Shown piece after piece: positions 30,873-38,632 of a stretch of DNA of 64,000 nt (within the stretch, counting starts at the first letter, position 1; each line of letters begins with the position of its first letter). The DNA is from Lysobacterales bacterium (lineage in GTDB: Bacteria > Pseudomonadota > Gammaproteobacteria > Xanthomonadales > SZUA-38): contig JANQOZ010000031.1 in assembly GCA_028285525.1 (NCBI GenBank), positions 1 to 64,000 of the forward strand, written 5' to 3'. The translations under genes and the position numbers were made by a program. A model generated the notes under the pieces. It was not told the origin of the DNA, made no database searches, and saw only the letters and a program-made list of their open reading frames with translations.

Positions 30873-31849
30873 CCAGCGCGGCCGGCCGCGGCTACCACGC
30901 GCGCAGCCGGGTCCTGGTGACCGGCGGCGCCGGCTTCCTCGGGTCACACCTGTGTGAAAAGCTGCTCGAGGCCGGCGCAGACGTGATCTGCCTCGACAAC
31001 TTTTTTACCGGAACGAAAGACAACATCCGCCATCTGCTCGATCACTCGAGCTTCGAGCTGCTGCGTCACGACGTCACGTTCCCGCTCTATGTCGAGGTGG
31101 ACCAGATTTTCAACCTCGCCTGCCCAGCTTCGCCGGTGCATTACCAGAGCGATCCGGTGCAGACCACCAAGACCAGCGTCCATGGCGCCATCAATATGCT
31201 GGGCCTGGCAAAGCGGCTGCGATGCCGAATCCTCCAGGCTTCCACCAGCGAGGTTTACGGTGATCCAGAGCTGCATCCTCAGCCCGAGTCCTATTGGGGC
31301 AGGGTCAACCCGATCGGCCCGCGGTCGTGCTATGACGAAGGCAAACGCTGCGCTGAAACGCTGTTTTTTGACTATCACCGCCAGCATGCGCTGCCGATCA
31401 AGGTGGCGAGGATCTTCAATACCTACGGGCCGCGCATGCACCCATCGGATGGACGAGTCGTCTCGAACTTTGTCGTCCAGGCGCTGCGCGGTAAGCCGCT
31501 GACACTGTTTGGTGACGGCAGCCAGACCCGTTCGTTCTGCTACGTCGACGATCTGATCGACGGGCTGCTGCGCCTGATGCGCTCGGACGACACTTTTGTC
31601 GGGCCGGTCAATATCGGCAATCCGGGTGAGTTCACCGTGCGGGAGCTGGCGGAGCTGGTGATCGAGCTGACGGGCAGCAGCAGCCAGATCGAGTATCACC
31701 CGCTGCCGCAGGACGACCCGACGCAGCGACAGCCCAATATCGAGCTGGCCGAGCAGGCGCTCGACTGGCGTCCCAGGGTTGAGCTTCGCGAGGGCTTGAG
31801 TCGCACCATCGAGTACTTCGATCAGCTGCTGGGACAGGGCGATGAGTGA
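30869..31849 (+). CDS. uxs: UDP-glucuronate decarboxylase (UDP-xylose synthase)
   Basis: The 326-residue short-chain dehydrogenase converts UDP-glucuronate into UDP-xylose with bound NAD. It has the N-terminal [40 protein letters not shown] and the catalytic SCYDEGKR (Tyr and Lys). GVVSNF-like [33 protein letters not shown] is also diagnostic of UXS. A GTG start overlaps the ugd stop. Its presence implies that the polymer contains xylose or arabinose-type sugars, which is inference. Confidence 0.93.
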   Translation: MTSAAGRGYHARSRVLVTGGAGFLGSHLCEKLLEAGADVICLDNFFTGTKDNIRHLLDHSSFELLRHDVTFPLYVEVDQIFNLACPASPVHYQSDPVQTTKTSVHGAINMLGLAKRLRCRILQASTSEVYGDPELHPQPESYWGRVNPIGPRSCYDEGKRCAETLFFDYHRQHALPIKVARIFNTYGPRMHPSDGRVVSNFVVQALRGKPLTLFGDGSQTRSFCYVDDLIDGLLRLMRSDDTFVGPVNIGNPGEFTVRELAELVIELTGSSSQIEYHPLPQDDPTQRQPNIELAEQALDWRPRVELREGLSRTIEYFDQLLGQGDE

Positions 31850-32852
31850 CAGCAAACCGGTGGTGCTCGTGACCGGCGGCGCCGGTTACATCGGATCCCA
31901 CACCTGCAAAACGCTGAAGCGCGCCCGCTATCGACCGGTGGTCCTGGATAATCTGTCCACCGGCCACCGCTGGGCCGTGAAGTGGGGAACCTTTGTCAAA
32001 GGCGATCTGCTCATGCCCGAGGTCATCGACCGGGTCATGATCGAGCATCAGCCGATAGCGGTGATCCACTTTGCGGCGCTGGCCTACGTTGGCGAATCGG
32101 TCAGGGATCCGCAGCGCTATTACCGCAACAACGTGGTGGGTACGCTCAATCTGCTCGACAGCATGCGGCGTCATAAGGTGGACAAGATGGTGTTCTCCAG
32201 CACCTGCGCCACCTACGGCGAACCACGCCTGATTCCGATTCCCGAAGCGCACCCCCAGTTCCCGATCAATCCCTATGGCCGCACCAAGCTTGTCGTCGAG
32301 CAGGCGCTGCGCGATTACGGGTCTGCCTACGGCCTCAAATCGGCAAGCCTGCGCTACTTCAACGCGGCCGGTGCTGATCCGCAGGGAGACATCGGTGAGC
32401 TGCACGAGCCGGAGACCCACCTGATTCCGCGGCTGCTCGAGGTTGCCGCGGGACTCCGCGAAAACGTCACCGTCTTCGGCCAGGACTACGACACCGAGGA
32501 TGGCACCTGCATCCGCGACTATATCCACGTCAACGATCTGGCGCAGGCCCATCTGCTGGCGCTGGAAACGCTGGACGGCGGCGGCGGGACTCAAACCTAC
32601 AACCTGGGCATGGGGCGCGGCTACTCGGTCCGGCAGGTGATCGACGCAGCGCGCAAGGTGACCGGCAAGGAGATCCCCGTCGTCGACGGCGCCGCGCGCC
32701 CCGGCGATCCGCCCAAGCTGATTGCCGACGCCACCCGGGCCCGCAACCGCCTGCGCTGGGAACCGGAGTATCTTGAGATCGAGCCGCTGATCGAAACGGC
32801 CTGGCAATGGCTGCAGCATCGGCTAAAACACAAAGAAAAGTACGCAGACTGA
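31842..32852 (+). CDS. galE: UDP-glucose 4-epimerase
   Basis: The 336-residue enzyme interconverts UDP-glucose and UDP-galactose. It has [25 protein letters not shown], the [10 protein letters not shown] serine and the YGRTK catalytic Tyr-Lys. [17 protein letters not shown] and [23 protein letters not shown] also mark GalE. It overlaps uxs by eight bases and ends the three-gene nucleotide-sugar unit. Confidence 0.95.
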   Translation: MSDSKPVVLVTGGAGYIGSHTCKTLKRARYRPVVLDNLSTGHRWAVKWGTFVKGDLLMPEVIDRVMIEHQPIAVIHFAALAYVGESVRDPQRYYRNNVVGTLNLLDSMRRHKVDKMVFSSTCATYGEPRLIPIPEAHPQFPINPYGRTKLVVEQALRDYGSAYGLKSASLRYFNAAGADPQGDIGELHEPETHLIPRLLEVAAGLRENVTVFGQDYDTEDGTCIRDYIHVNDLAQAHLLALETLDGGGGTQTYNLGMGRGYSVRQVIDAARKVTGKEIPVVDGAARPGDPPKLIADATRARNRLRWEPEYLEIEPLIETAWQWLQHRLKHKEKYAD

Positions 32853-33081
32853 GGCTCAACGCCTTTTCCTGCCTCGCGGCAGCTCCGCGCCGCCCTAAAA
32901 CCCCACACCGGTTCGGCCGATAGAAACAGGACCCAAAGCCCACAGCGGATCACCGTGTGCTCGTCGAGCCTATGTGGGCACGCACCAGCGCAGCGGCTGA
33001 AGAAATTCTCCCCGGTGGCCGATCCTTGTGTTCAAGCGTTGAACAAAGCTTCTATCTACTTTAGCATTGCGCCCCAAGCCT
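32853..33081 (+). promoter_or_regulatory. Leader region of rfaH with a GTTCAA/TTGAAC palindrome
   Basis: This 229-base gap has no gene. GTTCAAGCGTTGAAC at 33030-33044 is a perfect inverted repeat with 6-base arms and a GCG centre. TTGAAC in its right arm (33039-33044) could serve as a -35 with TAGCAT at 33062-33067 as a -10 (17-base spacer). A repressor bound to the repeat would then cover the -35. This would place the transcript start only a few bases before the rfaH ATG. No terminator after galE was seen. Confidence 0.45.
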
Positions 33082-33591
33082 ATGATTTTAAATAAAGACA
33101 GTTGGTTTTTGGTTCAGACTAAGGTTGCTGGCGAGGAGCGTGCCAGGGACCAGCTGGACCGCCAGGGGTACCAGACCTACCTGCCCATGGCGCGCAACCC
33201 GCTGCGCCGCCGCCGGGTTCGGCGGGCGGCTCAACCGCTGTTCGCGCGCTACCTGTTTGTTGCGGTTGGGCAGGAACAGGTACTGGCGCCAATCGATTCC
33301 ACCTTCGGTGTTTCGCGGCTGGTTCGCTTCGGAAGCGAGCCCGCGCAGGTCCCGGGCTGGGTCATCAGCGGACTTAAGGCGGCCACCTGTTCAGAGACCG
33401 GGCTTGTGAGACTGGACCAGCCCGCGCTGAGCGCCGGCGATCCGGTGGAGGTGTTCGGGGGCCCGATGGCCGGACTCCGAGGTATTTTTCAGGCGCCGGA
33501 CGGCAACGCCCGGGCCTGGCTGCTCGTGGAACTGCTGGGCCAGTCGCGGCGGGTTTCCCTGCCGCTGGACAGCCTTCGCGCAGCTCGCTGA
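33082..33591 (+). CDS. rfaH: RfaH-type transcription antiterminator (NusG paralogue)
   Basis: The 169-residue protein has an NGN domain (WFLVQTKVAGEERARDQLDRQGYQTYLPMARNPL ... ARYLFVAVGQEQVLAPIDSTFGVSRLVRFG). A KOW-type C-terminal domain follows (GDPVEVFGGPMAGLRGIFQ...RAWLLVELLGQSRRVSLPLD). The ATG at 33082 is preferred to a TTG at 33067. RfaH binds paused RNA polymerase at ops sites and lets it read long, poorly translated surface-polysaccharide operons. An exact ops sequence lies 214 bases downstream, before the EPS operon. A LoaP/UpxY-type role is the alternative. Confidence 0.9.
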   Translation: MILNKDSWFLVQTKVAGEERARDQLDRQGYQTYLPMARNPLRRRRVRRAAQPLFARYLFVAVGQEQVLAPIDSTFGVSRLVRFGSEPAQVPGWVISGLKAATCSETGLVRLDQPALSAGDPVEVFGGPMAGLRGIFQAPDGNARAWLLVELLGQSRRVSLPLDSLRAAR

Positions 33592-33601
33592 CGGGCGGTT
33601 T

Positions 33602-33768
33602 TAGCAGTGTGTTGAAAAACGCAGTTTTTCGGCGCACTGCGACCGGCGCAGGGATGTGCCGGCATTTTCGATGGCTGCAAGCCGTCGAAAATGTGAGCCA
33701 AGTGAAAATCGCATTTTTCACTTGGCGTCGTTGAAAATGCCATGGATGGCTTTTTCAACAGCCTGCTA
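33602..33768. mobile_element. 167-bp MITE-like element between rfaH and ops
   Basis: The terminal inverted repeats are 18 bases long, TAGCAGTGTGTTGAAAAA on the left and TTTTTCAACAGCCTGCTA on the right, matching at 16 positions. TA at the outer ends could be the target duplication. Two internal hairpins are present: arms 33664-33676/33680-33692 (12 of 13 paired) and 33697-33708/33715-33726 (12 of 12 paired, loop TCGCAT). No coding capacity exists. Ends of the TGTTGAAAAA type are common in proteobacterial miniature elements. Being transcribed, its strong hairpins could also act on the rfaH or EPS transcript. Confidence 0.7.
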
Positions 33769-33783
33769 GACCCACGCTGTGCG

Positions 33784-33799
33784 GTGCGCGTATGCGCAC
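33784..33799 (+). repeat. Hairpin just upstream of ops
   Basis: GTGCGC and GCGCAC form a perfect 6-bp stem around GTAT, ending five bases before the ops site. In JUMPStart leaders RNA hairpins precede ops; this may be its counterpart and may help pausing, but no U-tract follows. Confidence 0.5.
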
Positions 33800-33804
33800 T
33801 GCAG

Positions 33805-33817
33805 GGCGGTAGCGTGC
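33805..33817 (+). promoter_or_regulatory. ops (operon polarity suppressor) element
   Basis: GGCGGTAGCGTGC is identical to the conserved part of the E. coli ops/JUMPStart sequence, and the preceding base is also G as in GGGCGGTAGCGTG. It lies on the coding strand, 26 bases before the first gene of the EPS operon and shortly after rfaH. RNA polymerase pauses at ops, where the non-template strand recruits RfaH. The more upstream JUMPStart half was not found. Confidence 0.85.
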
Positions 33818-33842
33818 CGCAACGCACGTGTTCAACCGATCC

Positions 33843-34193
33843 ATGCATCAGGAAATTCACTACCACCTTCTGAAGCTGCTGGAGCGTCAGCCCAGCTGCA
33901 GTCAGCGAATGCTCGCCCGCCGTCTTGAGATCAGCCTGGGCAAGGTTAACTATTGCCTCAAGGCCCTGACGGATGCCGGCATGGTTGTCGCGGAGACTGA
34001 CGCTGGCCTGGGCAAACCGCGTCGGTATCGGGTCACCGCCGAGGGGCGTCAGGCGCGTCGCGTTGCGGCGGCCGCCTTTCTGGAACACAAGACCCACGAA
34101 CTGGAGTCGCTGCGGCGGGAGATTGAGCGTCTCAAGGCCGAGCTGGGTCATGACGTCGATCGTGGAGCCGAGGAAGGCCATGTGCGCCGTTAA
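33843..34193 (+). CDS. EPS-associated MarR-family transcriptional regulator
   Basis: The 116-residue protein (from ATG 33843; a GTG at 33828 is possible) has the winged helix MHQEIHYHLLKLLERQPSCSQRMLARRLEISLGKVNYCLKALTDAGMV. This follows the EPS-associated MarR subfamily, which sits in exopolysaccharide loci. The C terminus is a coiled coil (EHKTHELESLRREIERLKAEL) for dimerisation. It overlaps asnB by 14 bases and is the first gene after ops, so it likely controls this locus. Confidence 0.87.
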   Translation: MHQEIHYHLLKLLERQPSCSQRMLARRLEISLGKVNYCLKALTDAGMVVAETDAGLGKPRRYRVTAEGRQARRVAAAAFLEHKTHELESLRREIERLKAELGHDVDRGAEEGHVRR

Positions 34194-35910
34194 CGGCATT
34201 TATGCCTACCATCGCAGTGCGCCCGACGCTGACCCCGCGGAGGCAGAGTCGACGCGAGACGCGATGCAGCGCCGCGGTCCTGACGGTTGCGGGCTGTGGC
34301 AGTCCCCTGACCAGCGTCTGGTGCTCGGCCATCGGCGCCTCAGCATCATCGACCTGAGCGATGCGGGGAGTCAGCCGATGCTCAGCCTCTGCGGCCGCTA
34401 CGTGCTGTGCTTCAACGGCGAAATCTATAACTACCGAACGCTGCGCGACGAGCTTGAAGCCGAGGGTGAGCAGTTCCGATCCAGCAGCGATACGGAGGTG
34501 CTGCTGAGGCTGCTCCAGCGGTATGGCAGTAAAGCGCTACCCAGGCTCCGCGGCATGTTTGCGCTGGCCTTCTGGGATCAGCAGTCGCACGAGCTGCTGC
34601 TCGCGCGGGATCGCTTCGGGATCAAGCCCCTGTACGTGGCTGACGACGGCTGGCACCTGCGTTTTGCCAGCCAGGTCAAGGCGCTGTTGAACAGCGGAGC
34701 GATTCCCTGTGAGCCTGATCCGGCCGGCCAGGCCGGGTTTTTGCTGACCGGCAGCATCCCGGAACCGTTTACGCTTTATCGCGGCGTCCGCGCGCTGCCG
34801 GCGGGTCATTTTCAGCGCTGCGGTCCGGCTGGACCGTCCGCCCCGGTGCCGTTCAAACCCGCGCCCGAGGTTGGCGGGTCCGCGGGCCCGGATGCGCTGA
34901 AGTCCGCCCTCGAGGATTCGGTCAGGGCACACCTGGTGGCTGACGTTCCGGTCGGCGTGTTCCTGTCGGCCGGCATCGACAGCGCTGTTCTGGCGGCCCT
35001 TGCAAGTCGGCAGAATCCAGAGCTTGAAGCCCTGACCGTCGGCTTCGCCGAGTACCGCAACAGTGAGCGAGACGAGGTGACCCTGGCGCGTCAGATCGCC
35101 GGCCGCCTCGGCCTTCGTCACCGCGTCTCCTACTACGCCAAAGCGCAGTTTGAGAGCGATCTGCCGCAGGTGCTGCAGGCGATGGATCAGCCGAGCATCG
35201 ATGGACTCAACACCTGGATTGTGGCCGGAGCCGCCGCTGAGGCGGGCTGGAAGACAGCGCTGTCCGGACTGGGTGCCGACGAGCTGTTCGCCGGCTATCC
35301 GTCTTTCCTGGAGGTCCCGCGGTGGCACCGACGGGCCTCCTGGGCAGGCTGGGTACCGGGGCTGGGCAGTCTGCTCCGAACCATGCTACGGCCGCTCTGC
35401 GCCGTGCTGGGACTGTCGCCCAAGGCTGCGGGAATGCTGGAGTACGGACGCAGCATCGGCGGTGCCTACCTGCTGAAACGTGGCCTGTTTATGCCATGGG
35501 AGCTCCCGGCTCTGATGGGCCGCTCGGCGGCGCGGGAAGGGCTTAAGCGCCTGAGCCTCGTGCGTCGGATGAACCAGCAGGCGCTGCTCGGCAGTAATCC
35601 GCCGGCCGCGGTGAGCGCCCTGGAGCAGGGCTTCTATCTCAAAAACCAGCTGCTGCGCGACGCGGACTGGGCCGGCATGAATCACTCCCTTGAGATCCGG
35701 GTCCCCTATGTCGACACGACGCTGCAGCAGCTGGCGGGCGGTGCGCGATTCAGCAAGATCGATCTGCTGCAAACGGCGGCTGACCTGCTGCCGCAAACGC
35801 TGTTTGAGCGACCAAAAACGGGCTTCACGACGCCACTCGACCAGTGGCGTGGCCACCCGGGCGCCGGCTGGGCTCGACACTGGGCCCAGGAGCTTCAGTG
35901 CAGGTTCTAG
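34180..35910 (+). CDS. asnB: Glutamine-hydrolysing asparagine synthase-like protein of the EPS locus
   Basis: The ATG at 34180 is chosen because it puts the catalytic cysteine at residue 2 (MCAVNGIYAYH) and is preceded by GAGGAAGG. The 576-residue protein has the class II glutaminase (RRGPDGCGLW, GHRRLSIIDLSDAGSQPM, CFNGEIYNYRTLRDEL) and a synthetase domain with PP-loop FLSAGIDSAVLAAL. Such genes are frequent in EPS clusters, where they may amidate a sugar carboxylate (for example glucuronate) instead of free aspartate; this is inference. It contrasts with the Cys-less homologue in the lasso cluster. Confidence 0.92.
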   Translation: MCAVNGIYAYHRSAPDADPAEAESTRDAMQRRGPDGCGLWQSPDQRLVLGHRRLSIIDLSDAGSQPMLSLCGRYVLCFNGEIYNYRTLRDELEAEGEQFRSSSDTEVLLRLLQRYGSKALPRLRGMFALAFWDQQSHELLLARDRFGIKPLYVADDGWHLRFASQVKALLNSGAIPCEPDPAGQAGFLLTGSIPEPFTLYRGVRALPAGHFQRCGPAGPSAPVPFKPAPEVGGSAGPDALKSALEDSVRAHLVADVPVGVFLSAGIDSAVLAALASRQNPELEALTVGFAEYRNSERDEVTLARQIAGRLGLRHRVSYYAKAQFESDLPQVLQAMDQPSIDGLNTWIVAGAAAEAGWKTALSGLGADELFAGYPSFLEVPRWHRRASWAGWVPGLGSLLRTMLRPLCAVLGLSPKAAGMLEYGRSIGGAYLLKRGLFMPWELPALMGRSAAREGLKRLSLVRRMNQQALLGSNPPAAVSALEQGFYLKNQLLRDADWAGMNHSLEIRVPYVDTTLQQLAGGARFSKIDLLQTAADLLPQTLFERPKTGFTTPLDQWRGHPGAGWARHWAQELQCRF

Positions 35911-36947
35911 CGCTGGTGACGGAGGCGTTCAACGCCCGCGGCGGCATCCAGGCATTCAACCGCCATTGGCTGATGAGCCTGGCGGAAGGCCCGGCGAGCC
36001 GCGTTGAGGTGCTGGCGACCGGCGGTGGCGACTATGAATCCGACAGGCTGCGCCAGCGCAGCGCGGCAGGTCGCTGGCGCTATCTGGCAAAGGCCCGCGC
36101 CGCGCTGACGCGGCAGCAGCCCGATCTTCTCCTTTGTGGTCATCTGTCGTTGCTGCCGCTGGCCGCCTTCCTGGCCGGCCGCAGCGGCCTGCCGCTTTGG
36201 CTTCAGCTTCACGGCATCGAGGCCTGGCAGGCACCGGACTCGCGATGGCGCCGCTGGGGTCTGCCGCGGGTCACGCTCGCAACGGCCGTCAGCCGCTACA
36301 CGCGACGACGGTTTCTGAATTGGTCGGGCGTGCCGGATCACCAGGTGAGGGTCCTGCCGAACACGGTGGCCGAAGACTGTTTTGCCGATCCGGCGACGGC
36401 GCCGGAGCAATTGCCTGGCCGCTATCTTCTCAGCGTCGGACGTTTGAACGCCGACGAAGCCTACAAGGGGCATGACGAGGTGATTCGAGCGCTGCCCGTG
36501 GTGCTGCAGGATCAGCCCGATCTGCACTACGTCATCGCCGGGAGCGGCACGGATCTCGGCAGGCTCGAACATCTGGCCGCCCGCTGCGGCGTGGCGGAGC
36601 GCGTGGTGTTTATGACCCGGGCATCCCGGCGCGAGCTGCTGTGGCTCTATCGCCACGCCGAGCTGTTTGTGCTGCCGAGTAGCGGGGAGGGCTTTGGCAT
36701 CGTCTATCTGGAGGCGCTGGCGTGCGGATGTCCGGTGCTGGGCTTAGGTCAGGACGGCAGTGCCGATCCGCTGAGCCTGCCGGGGGGAACATTTGTTGCG
36801 GGCGAGGATCTGGCGGTTTCGATACTGAGCGCTCTGCGCGAAAGGACGAACCGCCCGGCTGATCCGGAATCGGTCAGGCAGCGTTTTGGCCTGCGGGCAT
36901 TTCGCGCGCAGGTCGGCGCCCTGGCCGCGGAGACCCTGAGTCAATGA
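35898..36947 (+). CDS. Glycosyltransferase family 4
   Basis: The start is the GTG at 35898 with AGGAG five bases upstream, overlapping asnB by 13 bases. The 349-residue protein begins QVLALVTEAFNARGGIQAFN and has VGRLNADEAYKGHDEV in the middle. The nucleotide-sugar motif is in SSGEGFGIVYLEALACGCPV (EX7E). It should add one sugar of the EPS repeat unit on the cytoplasmic side; its specificity is unknown. Confidence 0.9.
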   Translation: MQVLALVTEAFNARGGIQAFNRHWLMSLAEGPASRVEVLATGGGDYESDRLRQRSAAGRWRYLAKARAALTRQQPDLLLCGHLSLLPLAAFLAGRSGLPLWLQLHGIEAWQAPDSRWRRWGLPRVTLATAVSRYTRRRFLNWSGVPDHQVRVLPNTVAEDCFADPATAPEQLPGRYLLSVGRLNADEAYKGHDEVIRALPVVLQDQPDLHYVIAGSGTDLGRLEHLAARCGVAERVVFMTRASRRELLWLYRHAELFVLPSSGEGFGIVYLEALACGCPVLGLGQDGSADPLSLPGGTFVAGEDLAVSILSALRERTNRPADPESVRQRFGLRAFRAQVGALAAETLSQ

Positions 36948-38632
36948 GCGGGCTGTGGCGCGATCTTGTGACCGTGCTGGACGACCAGCTCCGTCGGGTT
37001 CCCTGGGTGGTCGGGCTGATGCTCACAGCGGCGGCGCTGGATTTGCTGGGCGTGAGCCTCATCGCGCCGTTTGTCGGCAGCGCGTTTTCCACCGCGCCGC
37101 AGCCGGGGAGCAGCACGCCGGTCTGGCTGGGACTGGCCGTTCTTTCGGCCTTCGCGGTGCGGGCGGCTGCGGGCTTTTACCTGCAGCGTGCGATGGTGCG
37201 ATTCAGCGACCATCACCGAGCTCTGCTGATGGCCAGGATGCTGAAGCGCTACCTGCAGCAGCCTTGGGTCTTCCATCTGCAGCGCAGTGAGGCCGAGCTG
37301 ACCAACACGCTGCTTTATGAGGTGGCGCTGTACAGCGGCAACGTGCTCAACGCGCTGCTTCGGTTGCTGTCGGACGGGCTCGTATTACTGGCGCTCGGGC
37401 TTTTTCTGGTGTACCTCAGCCCGCCTGTCGCTCTGGCCATGGGGCTGCTGATCGGGGCCACCGTACTGCTGGTCAACGTTGCGACACGGCGACCGATGCG
37501 CCGGAATGCGGAGCGCATCGTTCGCCGCTACGAGCGGGTGGTTCAGACCGTGAACAACAGCCTGGCGGCGCTGAAGCAGGCCCGGGTCCTGGGTTCACAG
37601 CAACTGTTTTGCCGGCGGCTGGAACAGGCGGCGGCAGAACAGGCTGAGGCAACGGCGCTGCAGAACGCCCTGCAGACGGTGCCGCGCAGCGCGCTCGAGC
37701 TGGCTGTGGTCGCTCTGATGCTCGGTGCGGCGGTGTGGGCCGGCCAGAGTCCGGAATCGGTGGCGGCTGCCATGGCGACACTGGGAACTTTTGGGGTCGC
37801 CAGTATCCGGCTGATTCCCGCCGCCACGTCGGTGGCGAACCAGATCAATCTGCTGCGGGCCAACCGGCCTGTGCTGAGCAGGCTGGCGGCTGATTTACGG
37901 CTGCCGGCGACCGAGATGCCGGCATCCTCCCGGACCGCTGAACGTCTGCCCGAAGTGATCCTGGATCGGGTGAGCTACACCTATCCCGACAGCCAGGCAC
38001 CGGCGCTTCACGATGTGCGCCTGCGTATCGAGCCCGGGAGCTGCTGCGGTATTGTGGGGCCGTCCGGGTCCGGCAAGAGTACGCTCGGCGATCTGGTGCT
38101 CGGGCTGCTGTCGCCCACGGCGGGCGTCATGAAGGTGGACGGCGTGCCGCTGACCGACGACACGCTGGCATGGACCCGGCGCTGCGCCTACATTCCTCAG
38201 GATCCGTGCCTGTTTCATGATTCGCTGCGAACGAACGTCACTCTCGATGATCGGTCGGGTCCGGCCTTAGACGAAGCGGTCAGGGAAGCGCTGAACAAGG
38301 CGGCGCTGGGTACCCTGCTGGAAGAGCTGCCGAGGGGGCTCGATGAGCCGCTGGGTGATCGCGGCCAGCGGCTCTCCGGCGGTCAGCGACAGCGGCTGGC
38401 GATCGCGCGGGCGCTGTTCCATCAGCGCGAGTTCCTGGTATTCGACGAGGCCACCTCGGCGCTGGACGCCTCGACCGAACGCGACATTATCAGCGCAATC
38501 TCCGACCTGAGGAGCAGCGCAACGGTCCTGGTCATCACCCATCGCGAAGCGTTGCTGGCACCCTGCGATGTGGTCTATGAGATCCGGGATGGCAGTCTCT
38601 CGCCGCTGGCTGATAGACAGGTGGTGGCGTGA
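36944..38632 (+). CDS. ABC exporter with fused membrane and ATPase domains, candidate EPS flippase
   Basis: The 562-residue protein has an N-terminal six-helix exporter domain (about 1-300). Its C-terminal ATPase has Walker A VGPSGSGKSTLGDLVLG, signature LSGGQRQRLAIARAL and Walker B FLVFDEATSALD. It resembles MsbA/PglK-type exporters. No Wzx flippase was found in the window, so this protein is the best candidate for turning the lipid-linked repeat unit across the membrane, as PglK does. This role is inference. It is coupled by four-base overlaps on both sides. Confidence 0.9.
   Translation: MSGLWRDLVTVLDDQLRRVPWVVGLMLTAAALDLLGVSLIAPFVGSAFSTAPQPGSSTPVWLGLAVLSAFAVRAAAGFYLQRAMVRFSDHHRALLMARMLKRYLQQPWVFHLQRSEAELTNTLLYEVALYSGNVLNALLRLLSDGLVLLALGLFLVYLSPPVALAMGLLIGATVLLVNVATRRPMRRNAERIVRRYERVVQTVNNSLAALKQARVLGSQQLFCRRLEQAAAEQAEATALQNALQTVPRSALELAVVALMLGAAVWAGQSPESVAAAMATLGTFGVASIRLIPAATSVANQINLLRANRPVLSRLAADLRLPATEMPASSRTAERLPEVILDRVSYTYPDSQAPALHDVRLRIEPGSCCGIVGPSGSGKSTLGDLVLGLLSPTAGVMKVDGVPLTDDTLAWTRRCAYIPQDPCLFHDSLRTNVTLDDRSGPALDEAVREALNKAALGTLLEELPRGLDEPLGDRGQRLSGGQRQRLAIARALFHQREFLVFDEATSALDASTERDIISAISDLRSSATVLVITHREALLAPCDVVYEIRDGSLSPLADRQVVA

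Noticed and set aside
29502-30947. 481-codon minus-strand frame opposite ugd
   Set aside because: It is the antisense of a well-supported dehydrogenase gene, rich in Arg, and shows no domain pattern.
31632-32819. 395-codon minus-strand frame opposite galE
   Set aside because: It is an antisense shadow of galE with no recognisable motif.
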